A DNA stretch of 39,983 nucleotides, from the NCBI GenBank assembly GCA_017427525.1, contig JAFRSP010000073.1, positions 1 to 39,983 of the forward strand, read 5' to 3'. Positions 23,518 through 31,395 of the stretch are shown here, one piece after another. Each line of letters opens with the position of its first letter. Positions within the stretch are counted from its first letter, which is position 1. The position numbers and the translations under genes were made by a program. The DNA is from Clostridia bacterium (GTDB taxonomy: Bacteria; Bacillota; Clostridia; Oscillospirales; Feifaniaceae). The notes below the pieces were generated by a model. It did not search any database. It was not told where the DNA came from and was given only the letters and a program-made list of their open reading frames with translations.

Positions 23518-24795
23518 ATGGCAACGATGATTCAGCTTCCCAAGGGGACAAGAGATATCCTGCCTTCGGAGATCCACAAGTGGTATCACATCGAGGCGGT
23601 CGTGCGGCAGCTGTGCCAGGATTTCGGATATCAGGAGATCCGAACTCCGGTTTTTGAGAATACCGACCTTTTTGTGCGGGGCGTGGGAGACACGACCGAC
23701 ATCGTGCAGAAAGAGATGTTCACCATGGTGGATGCAGGCGGCCGCTCGCTGACGCTGCGCCCGGAGGGGACCTCCCCCGTGGTGCGCGCCGTGCTGGAAA
23801 ACAGCCTGTATGCCGGCCCCATGCCGCTCAAGCTTTTCTACAATCCGCTGACCTGCTACCGTGCGGAAAAACCGCAGGCCGGCCGCCAGCGGGAATTCCA
23901 TCAGTTCGGAATCGAGCTCTTCGGAGCCGCGACGCCTGCAGCCGACGCCGAGGTGATCCTGGTGGCCTATGAGCTTTTCCGCCGCTTCGGACTTGCCGAC
24001 CGTCTGCTGCTCAAGCTCAATTCCATCGGCTGTCCCGTTTGCAGAGCAGCCTATCGGAATGCCCTGATCGATTATCTCACGCCCTATAAGGATGAACTGT
24101 GCGACACCTGCCGTCAGCGCATGGACAAGAACCCCATGCGGGTGTTTGACTGCAAGAGCGAGATCTGTCAGGGGATCGCCAAAGGGGCGCCGCTCATCAC
24201 GGATTATCTCTGCGACGATTGCCGCGAGCACTTTGAATCCCTGCAGGAGACTCTGGCGGAGCTGGAGATCCCCTTTGAAGTCGACCCCACCATCGTGCGC
24301 GGGCTGGACTACTACCGCCGCACCGTGTTTGAGTTTGTCAGCGGCGACATCGGCGCGCAGGCGACGGTGTGCGGCGGCGGCCGATACGATGGTCTGGTGG
24401 AGGAGCTGGGCGGAGACCCGCTGCCCGGCATCGGCTTTGGCCTCGGCATCGAACGCCTGATCATGAGCCTGGAGAATGCGGGCTATGCCTTCCCCGAGCT
24501 GCCGAAGACGGCGGTGTATGTGGGAATGACCGACGGGTCTTTAGACGTTTTGACCACCCGGATCGTCACCGCGCTGCGCCGCGCCGGCATTTCGGCCGAA
24601 AAGGATATCGTGGGGCGCTCCGTGAAGGCGCAGATGAAATACGCCGGAAAGCTGGGCGTGCGCTTTGCCCTCATCCTCGGGGAAAACGAGATCGAGACAA
24701 ACCGCGTCACGGTGAAGGATATGCAGGGCGGAGAGCCCTTTGAGGTCTCGCTCGACGGGCTCGCCGGGACAATCGAGGAGAAGCTCCGGGGCTGA
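23518..24795 (+). CDS. hisS: Histidyl-tRNA synthetase
   Basis: 425 residues, class II synthetase. It charges tRNA-His using ATP. Visible are the N-terminal PKGTRDILP, motif 1 region with FENTDLF-RGVG, motif 2 YRAEKPQAGRQREFHQFG, the histidine motifs LDYYRRTVFEF and CGGGRYDGL, and motif 3 GIGFGLGIERL. The C-terminal anticodon-binding domain follows. The insertion domain has paired cysteines (CPVC, CDTC, CKSEIC, CDDC), as in many Firmicutes HisRS. ATG at 23518 has AAGGAGG 9 nt upstream. No T-box leader is seen before it. It is followed by aspS, the usual partner. Confidence 0.98.
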   Translation: MATMIQLPKGTRDILPSEIHKWYHIEAVVRQLCQDFGYQEIRTPVFENTDLFVRGVGDTTDIVQKEMFTMVDAGGRSLTLRPEGTSPVVRAVLENSLYAGPMPLKLFYNPLTCYRAEKPQAGRQREFHQFGIELFGAATPAADAEVILVAYELFRRFGLADRLLLKLNSIGCPVCRAAYRNALIDYLTPYKDELCDTCRQRMDKNPMRVFDCKSEICQGIAKGAPLITDYLCDDCREHFESLQETLAELEIPFEVDPTIVRGLDYYRRTVFEFVSGDIGAQATVCGGGRYDGLVEELGGDPLPGIGFGLGIERLIMSLENAGYAFPELPKTAVYVGMTDGSLDVLTTRIVTALRRAGISAEKDIVGRSVKAQMKYAGKLGVRFALILGENEIETNRVTVKDMQGGEPFEVSLDGLAGTIEEKLRG

Positions 24796-24876
24796 GACCG
24801 TTCCCGGTCAAAAAGACGGGGAAGCATCCAATATGCAAAGTCATTGCCCAACAGGGAAGAAAGGACAGAACGCTCT

Positions 24877-26664
24877 ATGATGGAGACCATTGCCGGACTG
24901 AAACGAACAAAATACTGCGGGCTCTTCCGTGAGGAGGATGTCGGCAGTCAGGCCACCGTTTACGGATGGGTGCAGAAGGTGCGCAATCTCGGCGGCCTGA
25001 TTTTTGTGGATCTTCGAGACCGGACCGGTATCGTGCAATGTGTGTTTGATGAATCGGTCAATCGCGAACTGGCCGACAAGGCCTTTACGGTGCGCGGGGA
25101 ATATGTGCTGGCAGTCAGAGGCGTGGTGCGCGACCGGGAAGTGATCAATGACCGCATCCCCACGGGAAAGATCGAGATTTTGGCCGAGGAGCTGAGGATT
25201 CTCTCCACCGCCAAGACCCCACCCTTTGAGATCGTGGAAGACTCCAATGTCAACGAAGAGCTTCGCCTGAAATACCGCTATCTCGACCTGCGCCGTCCCG
25301 ACCTCAACCGGAATATCCTTCTGCGGTCCCGCACCTATAAGGTGGTGCGCGACTACTTTGCCGAGCAGGGGTTTATCGAGATCGAAACCCCCGTGCTGAT
25401 GAAATCGACGCCCGAGGGTGCGCGTGACTATCTCGTACCCTCCCGCGTGCACCCCGGAAAGTTCTATGCGCTGCCCCAGTCGCCGCAGATCTATAAGCAG
25501 CTGCTCATGCTCTCGGGCTTTGACCGCTATATTCAGATCGCGCGCTGCTTCAGAGATGAAGACCTGCGCGCCGACCGTCAGCCGGACTTTACCCAGATCG
25601 ATTTGGAGATGTCCTTTGTTGAGCGGGACGATGTGATCGCGGTCAACGAGGGCCTGCTGCGCAGGGTCTGGAAGGAGCTGCTGGGCGTGGAGATCACCAC
25701 ACCCTTCCCCCGTATGACCTATGCCGAGGCCATGAACCGCTATGGCTCCGACAAGCCCGACCGCCGGTTCGGGCTCGAACTCATCGACCTCTCCGAGGAG
25801 CTCAAGGGCTGTGGATTCAAAGTGTTCGCAGGCGCTCTGGCAGAGGGCGGCTCGGTGCGCGCCATCAACGTCAAGGGCGGATTTGACAAGCTCTCCCGCA
25901 AGGAGATCGACAGTTTGGGCGAGTACGTCAAGACCTATCGGGCAAAGGGACTTGCCTGGGTGCGTATGGGCGGGGAGACGACCTCGTCGTTTGCCAAGTT
26001 TTTAAGCGAAGAGGAGTTGACCGCCGTTTTGAAGAAGACCGGCGCCGAAAAGGGCGACGTGCTTCTGGTCGTGGCAGACGCTGCCAACCGCGTGGTGTTC
26101 GACAGCCTCGGCGCGCTGCGCTGCGAGGTGGCCCGCCGGCTCGACCTGATCGACAAGAGCCGCTTTGAATTCCTGTGGGTGACCGAATTCCCGCTGCTTG
26201 AATTCGATGAGGAAGAGGGAAGGTATGTCGCCATGCACCATCCCTTCACCGCCCCAATGGATGAGGACCTGCCCCTGCTCGACAGCGATCCCAGCGCGGT
26301 GCGGGCCAAGGCCTACGATATCGTGCTCAACGGCTATGAGATGGGCGGTGGCTCGATTCGAATTTACAATACGGAGCTGCAAAACCGGATGTTTGAGCTC
26401 ATCGGGCTTTCCAAGGAGGAGGCGTCACGCCGGTTTGGGTTCCTGCTGGAGGCTTTTGAATACGGAGTTCCGCCCCACGGCGGTTTGGCCTTCGGACTCG
26501 ACCGCATGGTGATGCTGCTTGCAGGGGAAGACAATATCCGCAATGTCATCGCCTTCCCGAAGGTGCAAAATGCGAGCGAGCTCATGAGCGGTGCGCCCGA
26601 CGCGGTGGACGAAAAACAGCTGCAGGAGCTCTCCATCAAGATTTTTGACTACAAGGGAGAATAA
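24877..26664 (+). CDS. aspS: Aspartyl-tRNA synthetase
   Basis: 595 residues, bacterial type. The N-terminal OB fold for the anticodon (TVYGWVQKVRNLGGLIFVDL and on) is followed by motif 1 and flipping loop (TPVLMKSTPEGARDYLVPSR). Motif 2 is RCFRDEDLRADRQPDFTQID, the bacterial GAD insertion covers about 290-410, and motif 3 is GGLAFGLDRMVMLL. ATG at 24877 has AAAGGA about 12 nt upstream; a second ATG follows directly. Whether the enzyme is discriminating or non-discriminating (also charging tRNA-Asn) cannot be told reliably here. It lies 81 nt after hisS, in the same direction. Confidence 0.98.
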   Translation: MMETIAGLKRTKYCGLFREEDVGSQATVYGWVQKVRNLGGLIFVDLRDRTGIVQCVFDESVNRELADKAFTVRGEYVLAVRGVVRDREVINDRIPTGKIEILAEELRILSTAKTPPFEIVEDSNVNEELRLKYRYLDLRRPDLNRNILLRSRTYKVVRDYFAEQGFIEIETPVLMKSTPEGARDYLVPSRVHPGKFYALPQSPQIYKQLLMLSGFDRYIQIARCFRDEDLRADRQPDFTQIDLEMSFVERDDVIAVNEGLLRRVWKELLGVEITTPFPRMTYAEAMNRYGSDKPDRRFGLELIDLSEELKGCGFKVFAGALAEGGSVRAINVKGGFDKLSRKEIDSLGEYVKTYRAKGLAWVRMGGETTSSFAKFLSEEELTAVLKKTGAEKGDVLLVVADAANRVVFDSLGALRCEVARRLDLIDKSRFEFLWVTEFPLLEFDEEEGRYVAMHHPFTAPMDEDLPLLDSDPSAVRAKAYDIVLNGYEMGGGSIRIYNTELQNRMFELIGLSKEEASRRFGFLLEAFEYGVPPHGGLAFGLDRMVMLLAGEDNIRNVIAFPKVQNASELMSGAPDAVDEKQLQELSIKIFDYKGE

Positions 26665-26665
26665 A

Positions 26666-26709
26666 AGGCAATCGCCTCCGGATGAAGCCTTTCGTCCGGA
26701 GGCGCCTTT
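26666..26709 (+). terminator. Probable terminator or attenuator after aspS
   Basis: CGCCTCCGGA (26673-26682) pairs with TCCGGAGGCG (26695-26704). Outer AAAGGC/GCCTTT arms extend the stem. The U run is only three, so read-through to the next gene is possible. Confidence 0.6.
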
Positions 26710-26827
26710 GCACAGAGGCCAGCGGGCCGGCAGACCCGCAGAGCTTTTGCAGAGCAGCGGGGACGACTGCCGGCAGGAGAAGAGATGTCTTTTGGAACAA
26801 CAAGATTTGTGGAGGAATGCAGAGAAT

Positions 26828-28024
26828 ATGCCGGAAATCACGCTTCTTTCGGCCCTGGAACGGGCCATGACCGATCAGACCGTGAAGCTCGTTTTCAGCG
26901 CGCCGCGTAAGGGAAGTGGGCTGCGCCGCTGCACCGTGACGCGCGGCAAAGAGGCTTTTCAGGCCGAAATGCTGACCGAAACGCAGGCCTTTCACAGGAC
27001 CCTCAAGCAAGAAGAGCTGCTCCGGTTTGCCAAAGAGCAGCTTGAGAGCGCCTTTACCCAGCTGCACGCCTTTGACAGCACGCACGAGGCGGCCGTCCGC
27101 GTGACGGGGAAGGGGAGGATCCTCTTTTCCCGCAAGCCCTGCGCCGCGCCGCCCGCAGCGCGGGAGGGACACAACAGGGAAAAGCGCTATCTCATCCCCG
27201 CCGAAGCGGCGGTGCCGGCACTGGTCGATATGGGAGTCGTGACCAGAGACGGGCGGGTCGTATCCTCCATGTATGACAAATACCGCCAGATCAACCGCTT
27301 TGTCGAGATGGTGGAAGACGTGACAGCCGACCTGCCGCAGGATCGTCCTCTCACGGTGTTGGATTTCGGATGCGGCAAGTCTTATCTCACCTTTGTGCTC
27401 TACCACTATTTCACGAAGGTCAAGGGGCGAAAGGTGAGAATGGTGGGACTCGATCTCAAAAAAGAGGTGATCGAGCACTGCAACGAGACGGCACGGCGCT
27501 ATGGCTACGAGGGACTGACCTTTGAAGTGGGCGATATCAACGGATATCGGTTCGAGGGAAGGATCGACCTTATCGTCACGCTGCACGCCTGCGACGTGGC
27601 GACCGACTATGCGCTGTTCCATGCGGTGCAAAACAACGTGCCGGTTATCCTGTCGGTCCCCTGCTGCCAGCACGAGGTCAACGCGCAGATCCGCGCGGAG
27701 CATCTGACCCTGCTGACGCGCTACGGCATCGTCAAGGAGCGCTTCTCGGCGCTTTTGACCGATGCGCTGCGGGCAAATCTGCTGACCGCCTGCGGCTACC
27801 GCACCCAGCTTTTGGAGTTTATTGATCTGGCGCACACCCCAAAGAACCTGCTTATTCGCGCCGTGAAGGGCGGAGTTTCTAAAGAGACCAGGGCAAAGGC
27901 GTTGGATGAGGCGCGGACCTGTCTGACAGAGTTCCGGGTTTGGCCGTCGCTGCCGCGGATGCTTGCCGAGGCGAGGTTGATCGACGGCCTCGCGCCGGAG
28001 GCGGAAAACGAAGAGGCGCCTTGA
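26828..28024 (+). CDS. Class I SAM-dependent methyltransferase (Methyltransf_32-like)
   Basis: 398 residues. An N-terminal domain of about 150 residues of unknown role precedes a Rossmann methyltransferase domain with SAM motif I VLDFGCGKSYL (177-187), an acidic motif II VGLDLKKEVIE (206-216) and the family-specific HACDVATD (253-260) and SVPCCQHE (276-283). These last motifs are shared with a widespread group also related to eukaryotic RRNAD1/METTL25, suggesting an RNA substrate, but the substrate is unknown. ATG at 26828 has GGAGG 12 nt upstream, a little far. It follows aspS by 163 nt across a possible attenuator and ends before a bidirectional terminator. Confidence 0.85.
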   Translation: MPEITLLSALERAMTDQTVKLVFSAPRKGSGLRRCTVTRGKEAFQAEMLTETQAFHRTLKQEELLRFAKEQLESAFTQLHAFDSTHEAAVRVTGKGRILFSRKPCAAPPAAREGHNREKRYLIPAEAAVPALVDMGVVTRDGRVVSSMYDKYRQINRFVEMVEDVTADLPQDRPLTVLDFGCGKSYLTFVLYHYFTKVKGRKVRMVGLDLKKEVIEHCNETARRYGYEGLTFEVGDINGYRFEGRIDLIVTLHACDVATDYALFHAVQNNVPVILSVPCCQHEVNAQIRAEHLTLLTRYGIVKERFSALLTDALRANLLTACGYRTQLLEFIDLAHTPKNLLIRAVKGGVSKETRAKALDEARTCLTEFRVWPSLPRMLAEARLIDGLAPEAENEEAP

Positions 28025-28072
28025 CAGGGTTTTGCCGAAGATCGAATCAAGACGAAGATGGAATAAAGAGAA

Positions 28073-28114
28073 AAAGGCCGGAGTCTGCACAGATTTGTGC
28101 AGGCTCCGGCCTTT
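28073..28114. terminator. Bidirectional terminator
   Basis: AAAGGCCGGAG-T-CTGCACA (28073-28091) pairs with TGTGCAG-G-CTCCGGCCTTT (28096-28114) with one internal mismatch and loop GATT. A-rich and T-rich ends serve the convergent methyltransferase and P-loop genes. Confidence 0.88.
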
Positions 28115-28136
28115 GACGGTTTGACAGATTCTTCTG

Positions 28137-28811
28137 CTATCGCGGCTCGAGACCGAAATGCGCCGCCAAAGCTGCCAGCATCTCTTCCCGGGTGTCCCGA
28201 TCCTCATCCTTTCGGATCAGGGTGAAAAAGCCGCTGTTCAGATAGGCCTGATACTGCTCAGGACTGTTGACGCGGGCAAGGCACTCGCGGAAGTTGGCGA
28301 GCGCAGCCTCTGGATCGGGGTTCTTTGCGATCTCTTGCAGGATCCGCTGCTTCTCGGGATCCGGCCGCTCGAACCAGCGGTCTACCGAAAGAGACTGCGG
28401 AGAGAGCAGGATGGCCACGTGCTGTGGGTCGGCGATGCGGCGCAGCGTTTTGCAGGAGAGGTTGGTATCGACGATCATGGGGCGTCCCTGCGCCGAACGC
28501 CGGATAAGTTCGGCGAGCTCAAAATCCGCAACCTCGGCCGCGGAACCTTTGGACCAGCGCTCGTATTCCTCCGGCGTGCGGTTCAGATAGTCTTGCCAGC
28601 TCGCCATATCTCTGAGAAAACAGAGGTTGGGCTGGTTTTGCCGGTCGGCAATCGTGAAATAGTAATCGGTGCCATAGTTTTCTTCGCAGTGCAGCATGGA
28701 ATAGCGCTCTGCCAGCATGGCGCACATGGTGGATTTTCCGGCGTATGCCGTGCCGGTGATAAAATAGCAGTCTTTGAGATATCCTCGAAGCACATTGTCG
28801 GCAATCTGCAT
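28137..28811 (-). CDS. P-loop kinase-like NTPase, substrate unknown
   Basis: 224 residues. Walker A GTAYAGKST (20-28) sits at the end of the first strand, as in small nucleoside, shikimate or dephospho-CoA kinases. A mid-protein Asp-Thr (MIVDTNLS, about 112-119) may be the second acidic motif. A lid-like Arg/Glu-rich stretch (LSVDRWFERPDPEKQRI) follows. The tyrosine inside the P-loop is unusual. I do not recognise the exact family. ATG at 28811 has GGGAGG 8 nt upstream. It lies 44 nt after the DUF1266-like lipoprotein gene and is probably cotranscribed with it. Confidence 0.7.
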   Translation of the reverse strand: MQIADNVLRGYLKDCYFITGTAYAGKSTMCAMLAERYSMLHCEENYGTDYYFTIADRQNQPNLCFLRDMASWQDYLNRTPEEYERWSKGSAAEVADFELAELIRRSAQGRPMIVDTNLSCKTLRRIADPQHVAILLSPQSLSVDRWFERPDPEKQRILQEIAKNPDPEAALANFRECLARVNSPEQYQAYLNSGFFTLIRKDEDRDTREEMLAALAAHFGLEPR

Positions 28812-28855
28812 GCGGTATCCTCCCTCATTCAGAATGTGGCGGCTCCAAAAGGCAG

Positions 28856-29623
28856 CTATTTTAGAAGAGCTTTGGCCGAGGCCCCTTCGATGGGACGCAG
28901 CTCTTCCGTGAAAAGGCCGTCGTCAAAGAGCACGTCCCTCTTCGTTTGGGTGGACTCGCGCAGCGCGCTGAGCCCCTCGACCAAAGAGGAGTAGGTCTCG
29001 CTCTCGGGCTCGAGACCGTCTGAGACGCAGCACCCGTCGGCAAGGGCCTGCAGGAACTGCTCCCAGTTTTCAAAAGCGCCTTTTGCCAGTGCCGCAGCGG
29101 GTTCGACAAGGGCCTGCGCCTCTTCGTGGGTCAGCAGTCCGGCGCTGTAACCGAGCTGGGTCAGGAATGCGGCTTCGGAGGCGTCCACCGCCGTGAGCCC
29201 ATCCTCTCCCCACACGGTCCACACCCGGAGCACCCGCCGATAGTGGGCCTGCACAAGCTCGTCGAGCTCGGCGAGGGCCGCCTCAAGCTCCTCCTCTCCG
29301 TAGAGAGCGAGGGCGTCGGCATCGAAGTGATAGTCCTCCCGAGAGCCGTGGTCGAAGAGAAACCGCAGTCTCTCAAGCAGCTCGTCGCGCGTTTCGATTC
29401 CCTGTTCCGTCAGGAGCTGCGCGGCGGTTTCCTCCGAAAGATCTCCGCCGAAACGCAAGGGGTTGCCGTCTTGCTCCTGCATGGAGGGAGCTGCGAGGGC
29501 CCGGGCCCAGTGGCCGAGATTTGAGGCTTCATCTTCATTGTGATCGATTTTGCCGCAGGAGGTCAGCGGCAGGCAGAGCAAAAGCGCCGCAAGAACAGCG
29601 CAAAGCAGTTTTCGTCCGGTCAT
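28856..29623 (-). CDS. Lipoprotein with DUF1266-like domain
   Basis: 255 residues. A lipoprotein signal peptide ends in LTSC, giving Cys23 as lipid anchor. The mature part begins with LGHWARALAAPS and has two helical repeats ending in SEAAFLTQLGYSAGLLTHEE, then WEQFLQALADG. The pattern W-L-R-G, bend, then ceasing in G-x2-T/S-x-EEA-x-x-L resembles the DUF1266 family of bacteria, of unknown role. ATG at 29623 has AGGAAG 6 nt upstream; the longer frame adds unlike residues. It has a promoter candidate at 29692-29720 and precedes the P-loop gene. Family assignment is moderate. Confidence 0.7.
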   Translation of the reverse strand: MTGRKLLCAVLAALLLCLPLTSCGKIDHNEDEASNLGHWARALAAPSMQEQDGNPLRFGGDLSEETAAQLLTEQGIETRDELLERLRFLFDHGSREDYHFDADALALYGEEELEAALAELDELVQAHYRRVLRVWTVWGEDGLTAVDASEAAFLTQLGYSAGLLTHEEAQALVEPAAALAKGAFENWEQFLQALADGCCVSDGLEPESETYSSLVEGLSALRESTQTKRDVLFDDGLFTEELRPIEGASAKALLK

Positions 29624-29691
29624 ACGTCTTCCTTTCTGAAAGGAGGCGCCGGCAGAAGCGACGCCCCGCTGTGCAGGGTGTTTCTGATAGC

Positions 29692-29720
29692 AGTGTATCA
29701 CAACCATGCCTTCGATTCAA
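29692..29720 (-). promoter_or_regulatory. Promoter of the lipoprotein / P-loop pair
   Basis: Minus strand TTGAAT (29715-29720), a 17-nt spacer and TACACT (29692-29697), about 70 nt before the lipoprotein ATG. Confidence 0.6.
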
Positions 29721-29745
29721 GCCAATCTGCCGCAGTGGGCCGCGT

Positions 29746-30084
29746 TCAGGCCGAAGGGGGCAGCAGATGAAGTTCGCGGAGCAGCCGGCTGCAAAACAGC
29801 CGCCGCGCAAGGTAGAAGGTCTTTTTCCCCATGGGGAGCTGGTGGGTATAACATAAAAGCTCCACAGGGTGCGCCTTTCGGTTGATGAGATTGAGTCCGA
29901 TCGCTGCAGCCAGAGCCTGCCGCTGCTCCGGCGTGAAATCCGAAAAGGCGGCGTCGAGCTCGCTGCGTGCCGCAATCAGCGCTGTGGCATAGGGCTCGCT
30001 GACACCCTCTTCTACCACTCCGGCACAGATCTTGAGCAGGCTCGGACGAAGTGCGGGCGGTTCGCCGCGTCCCCGCCAACTCAT
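29746..30084 (-). CDS. 112-residue phage-like regulatory protein, unknown function
   Basis: Third gene of the coupled cluster. ATG at 30084 overlaps the previous stop as ATGA and has AGGAG 9 nt upstream. The protein is helical with a conserved-looking C-terminal part: NRKAHPVELLCYTHQLPMGK followed by KTFYLARRLFCSRLLREL. The pattern HP-E-L-(8)-PMGK--FY--RR-F resembles small phage or prophage proteins that act as transcription regulators of later genes; this likeness is from memory and unproven. There is no membrane segment and no enzyme motif. It ends 122 nt before the DUF1266-like lipoprotein gene. Confidence 0.65.
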   Translation of the reverse strand: MSWRGRGEPPALRPSLLKICAGVVEEGVSEPYATALIAARSELDAAFSDFTPEQRQALAAAIGLNLINRKAHPVELLCYTHQLPMGKKTFYLARRLFCSRLLRELHLLPPSA

Positions 30085-30239
30085 CGAAACATCTCCTGAA
30101 GCATCTGCCAACTGTGGGAAAACCAGATTCGCCAGCGCCGGCAGATGTCGTTGCGGCAGCAAACGGTGCAGGTTTCGCAGGGGGAGGGCGGAAGCTGACG
30201 TCTTCCCCTGCCGTGGATATCCTCAACATGTTGATTCAT
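30081..30239 (-). CDS. 52-residue Cys-rich small protein (zinc-finger-like)
   Basis: ATG at 30239 overlaps the stop of the 83-residue gene (ATGA) and has GGAGGGG 6 nt upstream. It carries five cysteines, C-x2-C-x2-CC-x4-C (21, 24, 27, 28, 33), followed by a basic Trp-rich tail (CRRWRIWFSHSWQMLQEMF). Such PCxxCxxxx...CxxWxxWF proteins occur in Clostridial prophages, as far as I recall. It probably binds zinc. Its stop overlaps the next start by 4 nt. Too short for a functional call. Confidence 0.65.
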   Translation of the reverse strand: MNQHVEDIHGRGRRQLPPSPCETCTVCCRNDICRRWRIWFSHSWQMLQEMFR

Positions 30240-30487
30240 AGAATCCCCTCCTCGATTGCCGGCGCCCACGCCGGTCTGCTCCATGTCTGCCAAAGCAGCG
30301 CTCCTTTCTTTCCGGCGATTTTCATAAAACAGGGTTCGCACCACACCGCCCCGTCGAATTCCAGATAACGCTCCCCTTCAAAGATGCCCTCGCAGCCACC
30401 GGCGCAGGCATAGATCGGCCGGTCAGGTCTTGCACACGGGCAGCGGGGGAGACAGGGCGACTGCCCGCAGATTTCACAAAACCCCAA
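30236..30487 (-). CDS. 83-residue Cys-rich zinc-ribbon-like protein
   Basis: First gene of the cluster. It starts with TTG at 30487, 9 nt after AGGAG. Nine cysteines lie in the first 53 residues: C4/C7, C12, C16/C18, C28/C32 and C50/C53. The last pair sits in a WCEPC motif, so two zinc sites of LIM or ribbon type are likely. The C-terminus is Trp-rich and non-basic. Nothing identifies a partner. It is expressed from a strong promoter overlapped by the putative operator, opposite the S24 repressor, and its stop overlaps the next ATG. Confidence 0.65.
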   Translation of the reverse strand: MGFCEICGQSPCLPRCPCARPDRPIYACAGGCEGIFEGERYLEFDGAVWCEPCFMKIAGKKGALLWQTWSRPAWAPAIEEGIL

Positions 30488-30508
30488 TGATTGCAGCTCC
30501 TTTTTGAA

Positions 30509-30563
30509 TTGACGAATTGAAAAGTACCATAAAGAGAATAACTCAATATTTTCAATTTGTCAA
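30509..30563. repeat. Inverted 15-bp repeat, candidate repressor operator
   Basis: TTGACGAATTGAAAA (30509-30523) and the complement of 30549-30563 (TTGACAAATTGAAAA) match at 14 of 15 bases, 25 bp apart. One arm covers the -35 box and the other lies downstream of the likely start point, as expected for binding of two repressor dimers with looping. In addition TGGATATTT occurs twice on the repressor side (30582-30590, 30601-30609). Confidence 0.6.
30535..30563 (-). promoter_or_regulatory. Strong promoter of the Cys-rich operon
   Basis: Minus strand: perfect TTGACA (30558-30563), a 17-nt spacer and TATTCT (30535-30540). The -35 hexamer lies inside one arm of the inverted repeat at 30509-30563. 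Confidence 0.8.
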
Positions 30564-30672
30564 GAAAATTACCGGAGATGTTGGATATTTGAAAAAAAAC
30601 TGGATATTTTGTAAAGAATCTGATATACTGAAACACAAAGAGGGTTTTTTGCGAAAAAAGGAGGGAAAATCC

Positions 30673-31266
30673 ATGCAGAGACTGCGGGAGCTGAGAAAAA
30701 AACAGGGGATCTCTCTGCGGACGGTGGCCGATGCGCTGGGCATTTCGGAGTCGGCGCTTTCACTCTACGAGAGCGGGCGCAGAAGGGCGAGCCATAAGCT
30801 GCTCTGTCGGCTGGCCGACTACTACCACGTGACGGTAGACTACCTTTTGGAACGGGATATCCTGATGCCGCCCCGGCGTATGCTGCCAATCTATGGGGTG
30901 ATCCGTGCCGGAGGTCCCGATCTGGCGCGGGAGGAGATCGAGGGATGGCATGTGGCCGACGTTGACGAGCAGGACGACTGCTTCTATCTGCGGGTGCAGG
31001 GGGATTCCATGGAGGGCGCAGGCATTCACGACGGATCGTTGGTGCTGCTGCGCAGACAGTCGTTTGCAAACAACGGGCAGATCGTGGCCTGCTTGGTCGG
31101 GGGAGAGTGCGCCACCTTAAAGCGCTTCCGCCGGGATGGACGGGTCGTTGCTCTGCTGCCGGAGAACAGCAAGTATCAGCCCATTCTTCTGACCACCGAT
31201 GATTTCGACAACGGGACGGCACGGATCCTCGGTGTGGCGATCGAGGTGACGAGAAAGCTTATATGA
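30673..31266 (+). CDS. XRE-family repressor with S24/LexA-like autocleavage domain (CI-like)
   Basis: 197 residues. The N-terminal helix-turn-helix (about 1-60: LRKKQGISLRTVADALGISE, then SALSLYESGRR) is joined to a peptidase S24 domain. The cleavage site is Ala79-Gly80, the nucleophile Ser112 is in GDSMEGAG, and the general base Lys150 is in ATLKRF. Such proteins repress lysogenic or accessory genes and cut themselves on RecA-ssDNA after DNA damage. ATG at 30673 has AAGGAGGG 8 nt upstream; an upstream extension of 52 residues is AT-rich spacer. The divergent operon of three small genes is the obvious target. It could be a domesticated phage repressor; no integrase is near. Confidence 0.9.
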   Translation: MQRLRELRKKQGISLRTVADALGISESALSLYESGRRRASHKLLCRLADYYHVTVDYLLERDILMPPRRMLPIYGVIRAGGPDLAREEIEGWHVADVDEQDDCFYLRVQGDSMEGAGIHDGSLVLLRRQSFANNGQIVACLVGGECATLKRFRRDGRVVALLPENSKYQPILLTTDDFDNGTARILGVAIEVTRKLI

Positions 31267-31314
31267 ATGAGATTGTTTCCAAAGATGCTGTTACACCTAC
31301 GGTTTTGCCGTAAA

Positions 31315-31349
31315 AAGCCCCCTGCCAATCGCAGATTGGCAGGGGGCTT
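31315..31349. terminator. Bidirectional terminator
   Basis: A perfect 16-bp stem AAGCCCCCTGCCAATC (31315-31330) / GATTGGCAGGGGGCTT (31334-31349) with loop GCA. A-rich on the left side, so best on the minus strand for the binding-protein gene; it also closes the repressor gene. Confidence 0.9.
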
Positions 31350-31395
31350 GGTTGTTCAACCCAAGGAGGGAAGGGTTGGTAAACGCACAAAAGGG

